Below, one piece after another: positions 14,501-22,064 of a stretch of DNA of 32,807 nt (position 1 is the stretch's first letter; every line of letters begins with the position of its first letter). The DNA is from DASZIT01 sp052143315 (GTDB lineage: Bacteria > Actinomycetota > Acidimicrobiia > Acidimicrobiales > RAAP-2), in the NCBI GenBank assembly GCA_052143315.1, contig JBKQTE010000015.1, positions 1 through 32,807 on the forward strand. The letters run 5' to 3'. The notes under the pieces were generated by a model, which worked only from the letters and a program-made list of their open reading frames with translations, searched no databases and had not been told where the DNA came from. Made by a program: the position numbers and the translations under genes.

Positions 14501-15205
14501 CTAGCGCGCTTCGGGCTCGCGCAGGACGTACCCGACCAGCCGCACGGTGTGCAGCAGCGGAGGGCCGTGGCGCTCGAGCTTCTTGCGGAGGTAGCTGACG
14601 TAGGTCTCGACCACGTTCGCCTCCCCGCCGAAGTCGTAGTGCCAGACGTGATCGAGGATCTGGGTCTTCGACAGCACCTGCCGGGGATTGAGCATGAAGT
14701 AGCGGAGGAGGCTGAACTCGGTGGCGGTGAGCTGGACGAGAGCGCCTGCCCGCCTCACCTCGTGGGCACCCTCGTCCAGCTCCACGTCGGCGAAGCGGAG
14801 CACGCCATCGTCCTCGGGGCCGCCGCAGGTGCGCAGCAGGATCACCCGGACCCGGGCGATGATCTCGGCCAGGGCGAACGGCTTGGTGACGTAGTCGTCG
14901 CCGCCGATGGTGAGCCCGGTGAGCTTGTCCTCCAGCGAGTCCCTGGCGGTGAGGAAGAGGATGGGCACGCGGATCCCGTCGGTCCGGAGCCGGCGGGTCA
15001 CCTCCAGGCCGTCGAGGTCGGGCAGCATGACGTCCAGCACGATCAGGTCGGGGGTGCGCTCCTGGGCGATGGCCAGGGCCGACCGGCCGGTGGTCGCCTC
15101 CTCCACCTCGAACCCCTCGTACCGGAGCGAGGTGGCCACGGCGTCGACGATCGACGGCTCGTCGTCCACCACCAACACCCGTTGCACCTCCTGGTCCGGG
15201 GCCAC
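14501..15205 (-). CDS. phoP: OmpR/PhoB-family response regulator, PhoP-like
   Basis: About 234 aa. Receiver domain: acidic pair in VLVVDDEPS, phospho-acceptor Asp58 in LIVLDVMLPD, Thr in FLTARDS and Lys in YVTKPFA. The C-terminal winged helix includes LTATEFSLLRYFMLNPRQVLSKTQILDHVWHYDF, VVETYVSYLRKKLE and LHTVRLVGYVLREP. This C-terminal block is remarkably like M. tuberculosis PhoP as I recall it, hence the symbol; orthology is inferred. GTG at 15205 is preferred to the longer 15247 start because GGAGGTGG stands ~7 nt upstream. Heads a two-gene operon with the kinase. Three PhoP-type 7-mers lie 47-75 bp upstream, implying autoregulation. Confidence 0.93.
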   Translation of the reverse strand: MAPDQEVQRVLVVDDEPSIVDAVATSLRYEGFEVEEATTGRSALAIAQERTPDLIVLDVMLPDLDGLEVTRRLRTDGIRVPILFLTARDSLEDKLTGLTIGGDDYVTKPFALAEIIARVRVILLRTCGGPEDDGVLRFADVELDEGAHEVRRAGALVQLTATEFSLLRYFMLNPRQVLSKTQILDHVWHYDFGGEANVVETYVSYLRKKLERHGPPLLHTVRLVGYVLREPEAR

Positions 15206-15251
15206 GTGACCACCTCCTCCGACACAGCGTGACCCAGATGGTTCCACATCG

Positions 15252-15280
15252 GCTGTGCGGTGGCTGTGGGCCAGCTGTGA
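15252..15280 (-). promoter_or_regulatory. Predicted PhoP box: three 7-bp direct repeats at 11-bp spacing
   Basis: On the minus strand the repeats read TCACAGC, CCACAGC and GCACAGC, each separated by 4 bp (GCTGTG cores on the plus strand at 15252, 15263 and 15274). M. tuberculosis PhoP is known to bind TCACAGC-N4-TCACAGC direct repeats. The site lies 47-75 bp upstream of the phoP-like start, a normal place for autoregulation. Confidence 0.75.
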
Positions 15281-15313
15281 GAACGGTGGACCGGTGCGCC
15301 GAGCCTCGCCAGA

Positions 15314-15351
15314 CTCTCAGCAGCTGGCCAGGCTCTCGGCAGCTGGCCAGG
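15314..15351. repeat. 19-bp tandem repeat between peptidase and phoP
   Basis: Two adjacent 19-bp units (CTCTCAGCAGCTGGCCAGG at 15314 and the same with one A-to-G change at 15333). Each includes the palindrome CTGGCCAG. It sits in the 188-bp gap between the phoP-like gene and the 3' end of the S53 gene. Confidence 0.9.
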
Positions 15352-15393
15352 CGCCCCGCGCCGACTGGGGGTTGCATGCCGTCGGTTGCCGCT

Positions 15394-18300
15394 CTAGCCG
15401 TCGGCCCAAGGGCTCCCCTCGGCTGCGATGCCCACCACCGGTGCGTTGCTGGGGGCGGTTCCCCAATGGCAGGTGGTGGCGATGGCGGGTCCGTCGATCA
15501 CACCGGCGCCTGACGAGTAGAGACCGAGCAGCCCGCTGCCGCCGGGGATGGGCGACGCCGCCACGACGCTTCCGAGAGCCGAGAGAACGAAGGGTCCGCC
15601 GAACCATGCGCCGCCGAAGGCGAACACTCCGCCGTCGCCGGCGTACATCCAGTAGCCGGAGTCCGGGGTCGGATAGGTGGACGCCACGATGCCCGCGATC
15701 GGCTGGTTGAGGGGGTGGCCACCCATGGAGCCGTAGAACGGAGCCGCCCCGAAGGCGAACACGCCTCCGTCGCTGGCCACCAGCCAGTAGCCGTTGCCGG
15801 TCGACGTCGCCGCCATGCCCACGATGGGCTTGTTCAGGTGCAGGCTCCCGGTCGAGCCGTAGAAGCCGGCGTCACCGTAGGCGAAGATGCCTCCGTCGCT
15901 GGCCACCAGCCAGTAGCCGCCCTGGTCCGGCGTCACGGCCATGCCCACGACCGGCTTGTTCAGATGGAGCCCGCCGGCGGACCCGAAGAACTGGGCATCA
16001 CCGTAGGCGAACACCCCCCCGTCGGCCGCAGCCACCCAGAAGCCGTGGAAGTACTCCTCACCGGCCGACTGGTCGTCCCAGGCAAAGAGGCTCACGGCCT
16101 GGCTGGCCGAGGTGCCTTCGGGAGTCACCACACTGACGTGGACCACGTTCGGCCCGTCCGGGGCGGCCGGCGCCACGGCGGCGATGGAGGTGCTGCTCTG
16201 CACGGTGAACGAGCTGGCAGGCACGCCGCCGAACAGCACGGAGGTCGATCCATCGAATCCGGACCCGGTGATCGTCACGTGGGTGCCACCGGCCAGCCAG
16301 CCGTAGGCGGGGGTCACCGAGCTGACGGTGGGCGCCGGACGTGGGGCGCCGAAGCTGAACCGGTCGGCGGTGACGACGGCGCTGGTGCCGTTCGGGTTGG
16401 TGATGGTCACATCCACGGTGCCCGAGACCCCAGCCGGAGCCGTGGCGGTCACCGTGCCGTTGGCGGCGTCGTAGGCGACGTCGGTGGCAGCCACGGAGCC
16501 GAAGTGGACGCTCGATGCGCCTTCGTGGCCCGGGCCGCCGATGGTGACGCTCGAACCGGCCTGCCCTGACACGGGGCTGACCGAGGTCACCGACGGGCAG
16601 CCATCGACCGGCTGCATGGTGAGAAGGTCGGCCCCGGTCGGCGAGCCGAGGCCGGTGGCCATGTTGAATCCCTGCCCTGCCACGTAGACGTCGTCAGGCA
16701 GACCGGTGAAGTCGTTGTTCATGCCCTGCACGTTGTTGGTGAGGACCGAGCCGGACTGGTAGAGCAGCGGGTCGATGAAGCCCACCGGGTTCGCGCACCC
16801 CTGGTCGACCAGGGCGACGGCAGCTGCCCACAGGGGCGCGGCGGCGCTGGTACCGCCTACGCCCAACCAGCCGCCGCCGTAGAAGACCTCGTCGTTGCTC
16901 TGTTCGGGATTGGCGCTCGCCGACACGTCGGGGACCTCGCGGCACAGTCCGGATGCACTTCCGCAGGGCGACGGCGCGGAGCGGTCGGCGGCGGTCAGCT
17001 CGGTCTGCTGCCAGGCCGGCATGGCCCAGTTCTCCGAGACCCCGCCGGTCCCGGCCCCGCCATCGCCGTACTCGGCGCAAGCCAGCCCTGGCTGGTTCCA
17101 GCAGTTGTTCCAGGCGACCTCGTCCGGAGGTGAGCCGGGGGACACCTCCGAGGTGAGCAGGGTGGTACCCCCGACAGCGGTCACGTAGGGCTGCGACGCA
17201 GGATCGTCCACCGCCAGCCGGGTCGTCCCGTCCTGCTCGTAGCAGCCGCTCGATCCACTGTCGCCGGAGGCCACCAGGACGGTCTGCCCCTGGGCGGCCA
17301 TCTGCTCGAACACGACGTTCTCCGCCTCGACGAGCGAGGCGTCAGCGTCAGGCTCGCAGATCCCCCAGCTCGACGAGACCACCTGGGCCTTGTCCGCATC
17401 GGCCATGGCGATGTAGGGATCGAGGTCCTGCGCATCGCTGCCGTTCTGACCGGTGTAGACGAGGATGTTGGAGTCCGGTGCCTCGTCGCCGGCCATCTCG
17501 ATGTCGAGTGCGGCCTCACCACTGCCGTTGCCGGCACCGGCCCCACCGTCGACCGGAACGTTGGTCACCGAGGCATTCGACCCACCGCACGACAGGCCCG
17601 CCTCGATGTCGGTCGGGCTGTAGGGCTCCAGCTCATAGATGCCGATGGTGACCCCGGCCCCGGTTCGACCGCCGGAGTACAGGTTCTCGAGCCCGTAGGC
17701 GTCGGCGAGCTGAGACATGGAGATCTGTGCGCCCCACGCCGGAACGCCGCAGACATCGGCGATCGAGGTGGCGTGGGAGGCGACGGCCGGCTTGGCGGCA
17801 TCCTTCGAGATGACCAGGTTGCTCCGAACCTTTGTCACCGTGTCGAGTCCGAGCACACCGGTCACCGAATCGCCGAGCGCCTGCGGCAGCGCCAGCGGCG
17901 AAGCCGTCGCGAACCCCGTCCGGCCTCCCGGAGCGCTGAAGTGGCGCAGTTGCGTACCCATGGTGGACTCGACCTGACCGGCGGTTCCGCTGAACCGCAC
18001 GAAGAGGTTGTCGGACGACACGCCGGTCACGTGAAGACCACCCGATTCCAACCAGGACGACACGGCCGCTACCGTCGTCGAACTGGCTCCGAACTGCGAG
18101 CCGAACTGCCCGGCCGAGAGGTAGTGGCGATAGGACGGCGACGACGGTGTCGAGACGGCGGTGACAAAGGACGTCAGGGAGGCCGGGTCCGGCGGGGTCA
18201 GCGCCACCTCGCCGCTCATCCCCTGCGAGCTCGAGACGCTCCCGGAGTCAGTGGAGCCGGCCGGGGGGGCCGACAGATTGGCCGACATACGGACCATCGG

Positions 18301-18453
18301 GCCGAGGGCGTCGGCTCCAGCCGGAGAGGGCATGGTCATGACCAGGCCCCCGGCCACGAAGCCGCACATGATCAGGACGGTTGCCGCCACCCGTGCAGAT
18401 CGAGGTCTGACGGTTTGAAGAGTCACATCGTTGGGCACGCGTTTGGCGTTCAT
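15394..18453 (-). CDS. Secreted S53 (sedolisin) serine-carboxyl peptidase with IPT/TIG domains and DGGVF repeats
   Basis: About 1,019 aa. The export signal is VAATVLIMCGFVAGGLVMTM. A pro-kumamolisin-type activation domain (SLTSFVTAVSTPSSPSYRHYLS) precedes the catalytic domain. Catalytic residues (numbering from the chosen start): Glu313 and Asp317 in GEAALDIEMAG, Asp398 in ASGDSG, and the nucleophile Ser536 in GVGGTSAAAP, so the enzyme looks complete. Then two IPT/TIG domains (PSVTSVSPVSGQAGSSVTI, PTVSSVTPAYGWLAGG) and four units of ~42 residues such as YWLVASDGGVFAFGAAPFYGSMGG with LNKPIVGMA between them. S53 enzymes usually act at acidic pH and are made as zymogens. ATG at 18453 follows AAAGGAAAGG. 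Probably digests protein outside the cell; the repeats may attach or stabilise it. Divergent from the lipase gene. Confidence 0.93.
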   Translation of the reverse strand: MNAKRVPNDVTLQTVRPRSARVAATVLIMCGFVAGGLVMTMPSPAGADALGPMVRMSANLSAPPAGSTDSGSVSSSQGMSGEVALTPPDPASLTSFVTAVSTPSSPSYRHYLSAGQFGSQFGASSTTVAAVSSWLESGGLHVTGVSSDNLFVRFSGTAGQVESTMGTQLRHFSAPGGRTGFATASPLALPQALGDSVTGVLGLDTVTKVRSNLVISKDAAKPAVASHATSIADVCGVPAWGAQISMSQLADAYGLENLYSGGRTGAGVTIGIYELEPYSPTDIEAGLSCGGSNASVTNVPVDGGAGAGNGSGEAALDIEMAGDEAPDSNILVYTGQNGSDAQDLDPYIAMADADKAQVVSSSWGICEPDADASLVEAENVVFEQMAAQGQTVLVASGDSGSSGCYEQDGTTRLAVDDPASQPYVTAVGGTTLLTSEVSPGSPPDEVAWNNCWNQPGLACAEYGDGGAGTGGVSENWAMPAWQQTELTAADRSAPSPCGSASGLCREVPDVSASANPEQSNDEVFYGGGWLGVGGTSAAAPLWAAAVALVDQGCANPVGFIDPLLYQSGSVLTNNVQGMNNDFTGLPDDVYVAGQGFNMATGLGSPTGADLLTMQPVDGCPSVTSVSPVSGQAGSSVTIGGPGHEGASSVHFGSVAATDVAYDAANGTVTATAPAGVSGTVDVTITNPNGTSAVVTADRFSFGAPRPAPTVSSVTPAYGWLAGGTHVTITGSGFDGSTSVLFGGVPASSFTVQSSTSIAAVAPAAPDGPNVVHVSVVTPEGTSASQAVSLFAWDDQSAGEEYFHGFWVAAADGGVFAYGDAQFFGSAGGLHLNKPVVGMAVTPDQGGYWLVASDGGIFAYGDAGFYGSTGSLHLNKPIVGMAATSTGNGYWLVASDGGVFAFGAAPFYGSMGGHPLNQPIAGIVASTYPTPDSGYWMYAGDGGVFAFGGAWFGGPFVLSALGSVVAASPIPGGSGLLGLYSSGAGVIDGPAIATTCHWGTAPSNAPVVGIAAEGSPWADG
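15470..16075 (-). repeat. DGGVF-repeat region of the S53 peptidase
   Basis: Four in-frame units around YWxxAxDGGVFAFG. The cores are near 16020, 15894, 15768 and 15636, about 126-132 bp apart. The motif WLVASDGGI/VF is nearly identical in units 2 and 3. Confidence 0.85.
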
Positions 18454-18764
18454 ACCCTTTCCTTTGCAGTCCAGTCGCAGCACTCATGCCGGTGCCTTGC
18501 CCCTTCACTACAAATAGATGTAACTCAATATGTATAAGCATCGGCCATTGGCCTCATCTACTTGTATCGGCTCATTGCCTCAGGACGTTGAGTGAAAGTC
18601 ACGTGACGACTCTCTGTGACGCCACACCGGCTCAGGGTCGAAGGGGATGAGATGAATTGCCATCCACCGGGCCCGAGGAAGCATCTGACGACGCACCGGT
18701 CAAGGACGCCGTGGTCGGTTGGGCCTCAGTCAGCAGCACCCAGTCCCGCTAGGGTGAGGCGTCC
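18454..18764. other. Divergent promoter region, AT-rich
   Basis: 311 bp between the S53 gene (leftward) and lipase gene (rightward). The part ~18505-18600 is clearly AT-richer than the surroundings (tracts such as CTACAAATAGATG, TATGTATAAG), as expected for two promoters, though I cannot assign -35/-10 pairs with confidence. Contains the palindrome at 18598-18607. Confidence 0.6.
18598..18607. promoter_or_regulatory. Palindrome GTCACGTGAC, candidate operator
   Basis: A perfect 10-bp palindrome inside the divergent promoter region, 158 bp upstream of the lipase start and 145 bp upstream of the peptidase start. Could be shared by both genes; a regulator is not identified. Confidence 0.4.
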
Positions 18765-20063
18765 GTGCCGAATCGAGCGAGTCCGCAAGTCCCCAATCCG
18801 TCCACGCCGCGCGTCCACCGATTCCGGAACTACCTGATCGGGCTGGCAGCGACGCTGCTGGTCATCGTCGTGGTGGTCGTGACCTACATCGCTCTGCACC
18901 ACCGCGAAAGGGCGGTGACCTCGAACCGGCTCCAGGCCTCGCTCGCCCCCTTCTACGTGCCCCCGGCGGGCTGGCAGGCCGCCTCGCCGGGCACCGTGTT
19001 CCGCACCCAGCCCCTCGCCGGCGTCCCCTCGGGAGGGCGGGGCTGGCGGGTTCTCTACCGGACCCAGCGGGCGAACGGCGCAGCCGCAGTGAGCAGCGGA
19101 ATGGTGTTCGTCCCGGGACCCGGCGCACCCGTAGCGCCCCCGACGGGGCGCGACGTGGTTGCCTGGGCGCACCCGACGACAGGGCTCGGAGACCAGTGCG
19201 CGCCCTCGCGCACCGCCGATGTGGAATCGGACGTGCAGGGATTGGGCTCGTTTCTCCAGGCGGGATGGGTGGTGACCGCAACCGACTACGCCGGGCTCGG
19301 GACCCCCGGTATCGAGCAGTACCTGATCGGCAAGGCCGAGGCGAACGATGTCCTGAACTCGGTCCGCGCCGCCCAGCGCATGCCCGAGGTCGACGCCGGG
19401 AGCGACGTGGCCCTCTGGGGGCACTCCCAAGGTGGCCAAAGCGTGCTGTGGACCATCCACTACGCCCCGACCTACGCGCCGGAGATCCACATCGTGGCGG
19501 CCGCCGTCGCCGCACCTGCTGCAGAGCTGCCGATCCTCTTCTCACACCAGTGGAACACGCTGGTCGGCTCGCTCATCGGGTCCGAGGTGCTGCTGTCTTG
19601 GCCGGCGACCTATCCCGGCCTTTCCACCTCGGGGATCAGCCGCGCATCGGTCGGGACCCTTCAAGGGACCGCCGACCAGTGCATCAAGCAAGGTGGCGAG
19701 GACCTGCTCGTCAAGAGCAAGCTGGGAGGCGAGCCGTTCTTCGACAAGGATCCCCTCACCTCGGCCGCGTGGACCCGGCAGTTCGAGGCGAACTCACCGC
19801 CGCCTCCGACCGTTCCGACCCTGCTCGTGCAGGGGACCCAGGACACCGTGGTCCTACCCGGTTCGAACGTCACGTACCTGGACGAAGCCTGTGCCGCAGG
19901 CTCCCAGGTCACTGGGGACTTCATCGGGAACCTCGGCCATTTCGAGGCGGGAAAGGCCGGGGCGCCGTTCGCCTTCACCTGGTTCCAACAGCGCTTCGCC
20001 GGTCTCCCGAGTGACAGCACATGTGGGACCCTCAGCCCGGTCCCGGCACTGGGTGTGACCTAG
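18765..20063 (+). CDS. Membrane-anchored secretory lipase/esterase
   Basis: 432 aa. An N-terminal helix at residues ~23-43 (NYLIGLAATLLVIVVVVVTYIAL) after a basic stretch is a signal anchor or uncleaved signal. The alpha/beta-hydrolase core has VVAWAHPTTGLGDQCAPS, the nucleophile Ser221 in VALWGHSQGGQSV, the acid likely in VQGTQDTVVLPGSN and His in GNLGHFEAG. The pattern HPTTG and GHSQGG is typical of the fungal-type secretory lipase (LIP) family found in actinobacteria. Probably hydrolyses lipids outside the membrane. GTG at 18765. The stop TAG shares its bases with the stop of the opposing gene (20060-20063). Confidence 0.9.
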   Translation: MPNRASPQVPNPSTPRVHRFRNYLIGLAATLLVIVVVVVTYIALHHRERAVTSNRLQASLAPFYVPPAGWQAASPGTVFRTQPLAGVPSGGRGWRVLYRTQRANGAAAVSSGMVFVPGPGAPVAPPTGRDVVAWAHPTTGLGDQCAPSRTADVESDVQGLGSFLQAGWVVTATDYAGLGTPGIEQYLIGKAEANDVLNSVRAAQRMPEVDAGSDVALWGHSQGGQSVLWTIHYAPTYAPEIHIVAAAVAAPAAELPILFSHQWNTLVGSLIGSEVLLSWPATYPGLSTSGISRASVGTLQGTADQCIKQGGEDLLVKSKLGGEPFFDKDPLTSAAWTRQFEANSPPPPTVPTLLVQGTQDTVVLPGSNVTYLDEACAAGSQVTGDFIGNLGHFEAGKAGAPFAFTWFQQRFAGLPSDSTCGTLSPVPALGVT

Positions 20064-20494
20064 CCCCCGGCCGGGACGACGACCGTGACGTGCCACAAGA
20101 GGACGTACTGCGGACAGGCCCCACCCGAACCGCAGATCGGACGCCCCGTTGCCTTGAGCTCTACCCTGCCGTGATTGGCGACCCGGAACGTGGTCATCGA
20201 CGAACCAGTGGTCGAAGTGCTGCCCGACACCCGGACGAGGACGGGGGTGGACTGGACCGCCTGGGCTTCCGACCACTGCAACGGGCCTTCTGACAGCTGC
20301 ACGACGACCAGCTCTCCCTTGGAGGCGACCACCGACGACCCGTTGCTGGAGTTGGTGAGTGTCACCAGCTTGGTCGACACGGGACGGGTGACCGTGGGTG
20401 TCGCCGCGCACCCTGCACCGAGTACGGCTGCCGCCAGGACTGAACCAACCAGACCGATGCCGAAGGATCCGGTGGATCTACGAACCATCCGCAT
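20060..20494 (-). CDS. Small exported protein, lipoprotein-like, possible I42 (chagasin-like) fold
   Basis: 144 aa. A basic N-terminus (MRMVRRSTG) and hydrophobic stretch FGIGLVGSVLAAAVLGAGCAA make a signal peptide; LGAGC is a weak lipobox because Gly rather than Leu is at -3. The mature part begins LVTLTNSSNGSSVVASKGELVVVQLSEGPLQWSEA and ends FRVANHGRVELKATGRP with a C-terminal Cys pair (IC, AC) and LLWHVTVVVPAGG. The 'G-x-x-V-V-V-x-L...W...F...G...L-x-A' pattern recalls actinobacterial relatives of the I42 cysteine-protease inhibitors, but this is weak. It converges with the lipase gene, overlapping at CTAG. The neighbouring S53 enzyme is a serine-type peptidase, so an inhibitory link is not implied. 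Confidence 0.75.
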   Translation of the reverse strand: MRMVRRSTGSFGIGLVGSVLAAAVLGAGCAATPTVTRPVSTKLVTLTNSSNGSSVVASKGELVVVQLSEGPLQWSEAQAVQSTPVLVRVSGSTSTTGSSMTTFRVANHGRVELKATGRPICGSGGACPQYVLLWHVTVVVPAGG

Positions 20495-20766
20495 TGCTCC
20501 GTCCCTGCCGCCGGCGTTCCCTACGTCAAACCGGGGTAGGAACGACCCTACACTCGGGAGGGACTCACGGGGTCATTCGACTTCCCGCCGCGCCCCGAAA
20601 GGCGTGTCGATATCTCGGCGTCGTACTCGCCATTCGACCTACCTCGTCGTCCAACGCCCGACTACGGTTGTGGCGCTCATCCATGTGGCAGCGAGGCCGT
20701 CTGCTTCCATGCAGCGCGATCCTGCTGACCGAGTATCCACGCACCGACACGAAGGAGGGAGTTTCC
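20495..20766. other. Divergent gap before PG-binding gene
   Basis: 272 bp between the exported protein and the rightward peptidoglycan-binding gene. Apart from GGAGGG before the ATG at 20767 I see no RNA gene, repeat or clear promoter. Confidence 0.5.
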
Positions 20767-21261
20767 ATGCCCAATCCCGGACAGCCCACCATCAGTCAAG
20801 GAACAACTGGCGACGTGGTGATGCGCCTCCAGCGCGCACTTCGCCGCACGCCTGATCTGGGTCTGGCGCTGGACGGCATCTTCGGTCCGGCCACCGAAAC
20901 GGCGGTGAAGGAGTTCCAGCAGGGATCTGGGCTGGCCGTCGACGGCATCGTGGGCCCCAACACATGGAACGCACTACCAGACGGTGGACCGATGCCCACG
21001 CTGCAGGTCGGTTCGACCGGGGCCGTCGTCAGCAGCTTGCAGACGATTCTCACCAACGGTGCCTCGGAGTGGGGCGGTGTCACGCCTCAGGGGATCGATG
21101 GGGACTTCGGTCCGAACACAAAGGCGGCCGTCGAGGCGTTCCAGGATTGGGGTCAGGTCCAGGTGGACGGGATCGTCGGCGACCAGACCTGGGCGGTGTC
21201 GCTCCGGGCGGCGTCCGCCACGCTCGAGACGTCGGTGGGGCTTCACTACGTCATCGGCTAG
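20767..21261 (+). CDS. Two-domain peptidoglycan-binding (PG_binding_1) protein
   Basis: 164 aa. Two tandem PG_binding_1 domains: residues ~10-77 (GTTGDVVMRLQRALRRTPDLGL, LDGIFGPATETAVKEFQQGSGLAVDGIVGPNTWNAL) and ~80-150 (GSTGAVVSSLQTILTN, IDGDFGPNTKAAVEAFQDWGQVQVDGIVGDQTWAV). The D-G-x-x-G-P-x-T-x-x-A-V-x-x-F-Q pattern is the domain hallmark. There is no signal peptide, no catalytic domain and no membrane helix, which is unusual for a wall-binding protein; it could be exported by a non-classical route, carry an undetected domain, or be a loose partner domain. GAAGGAGGG stands 6-9 nt before the ATG at 20767, which supports this start. It ends 11 bp inside the opposing repeat-protein fragment. 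Confidence 0.92.
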   Translation: MPNPGQPTISQGTTGDVVMRLQRALRRTPDLGLALDGIFGPATETAVKEFQQGSGLAVDGIVGPNTWNALPDGGPMPTLQVGSTGAVVSSLQTILTNGASEWGGVTPQGIDGDFGPNTKAAVEAFQDWGQVQVDGIVGDQTWAVSLRAASATLETSVGLHYVIG

Positions 21262-21655
21262 TCATGCGTCCGCGAGTCGACCATCGTGGCAGGGCGCCGT
21301 GGTGACGGGTACCACTGGGGCGCTGAGCGCGGTAGTTGTACACCCCCCTGGCGGCGGTGAGGATCCAGTAGCCGCCGGTGAAGGGGTCGACGGACATTCC
21401 AATCGCGGTCGTGCTCGAGAAGGCACCTGACGCCGATCCGTAGAACGGCGCATCGCCGAAGGAGAAGATGCCACCGTCGGAGGCCACCAGCCAGTAGCCC
21501 TGGCCGTCGGGCGTGGCGGCCATACCGACCACCGGTGCGTTCATCGCTTTGCCTCCCATTGAGCCGTTGAAGCCGGCGCCGCCGAAGGCGAGCACGCCGC
21601 CGCCGTCTCGAGCCTCTTCCGTGACGGCCGAGCGTCGTTCGATGCGCGGTGCCAC
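21251..21655 (-). pseudogene. Truncated DGGVF-repeat gene remnant
   Basis: 134 codons on the minus strand. Two to three units of the repeat seen at 1-914 and 15470-16075 are recognisable: GGVLAFGGAGFNGSMGGKAMNAPVVGMAATPDGQG, YWLVASDGGIFSFGDAPFYGSASG, YWILTAARGVYNYR. The N-terminus (MAPRIERRSAVTEEARD) has no signal peptide and the C-terminus after GVYNYR is low-complexity Arg-rich sequence (RPSGTRHHGALPRW) that does not continue the repeat. I read it as a decayed copy that has lost its 5' signal-bearing part and its 3' end. It might be an orphan expressed mini-protein, but there is no supporting start context. The 3' end overlaps the PG-binding gene by 11 bp. Confidence 0.7.
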
Positions 21656-22064
21656 CGGTCACGCTCCTTGCGGTCCTCGGAGCGGTCCATCACTAGGCTT
21701 CGACGGATTGGTCCCTCACCTTGAGCCACAGGGTGACCCAACGTCGGATCCGTACTGCCGTGACCAGGGACGCCGTCCCCGGATGGACGGAACTTCCATG
21801 TGGGGTGGTGGCGCTGGCCGTGCGAGGGACCGCTTCCAGTGCAGTGGCCGATTGATCGGAGCGGATGGTTCGTCAACCGATAGGGACGTTCCGTGGCACG
21901 ATTCTGAGCATGGGACAACCCTCAGGGACTTGGGATCCGGCCAGGGACGATCCGCATCGAGGGCTACGAGGTCTCGATATGCCCATGTGTGAAGAAATGA
22001 GCTTCTGATGACGGCACCAGAGTGGACGGCTCTCAAACGCGGGTCAACGCTGTTGGAGGATCCG
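21656..22064. other. 409-bp gene-free gap upstream of malic enzyme
   Basis: A 32-codon frame at 21910-22008 ends close to the malic enzyme start but has no ribosome-binding support. The region may hold the upstream remains of the broken repeat gene and the malic enzyme promoter; I found no RNA gene or convincing motif. Confidence 0.5.

Noticed and set aside
21910..22008. 32-codon frame ending near the malic enzyme start
   Set aside because: No ribosome-binding sequence and the better malic enzyme start is at 22065, so there is no real overlap or coupling.
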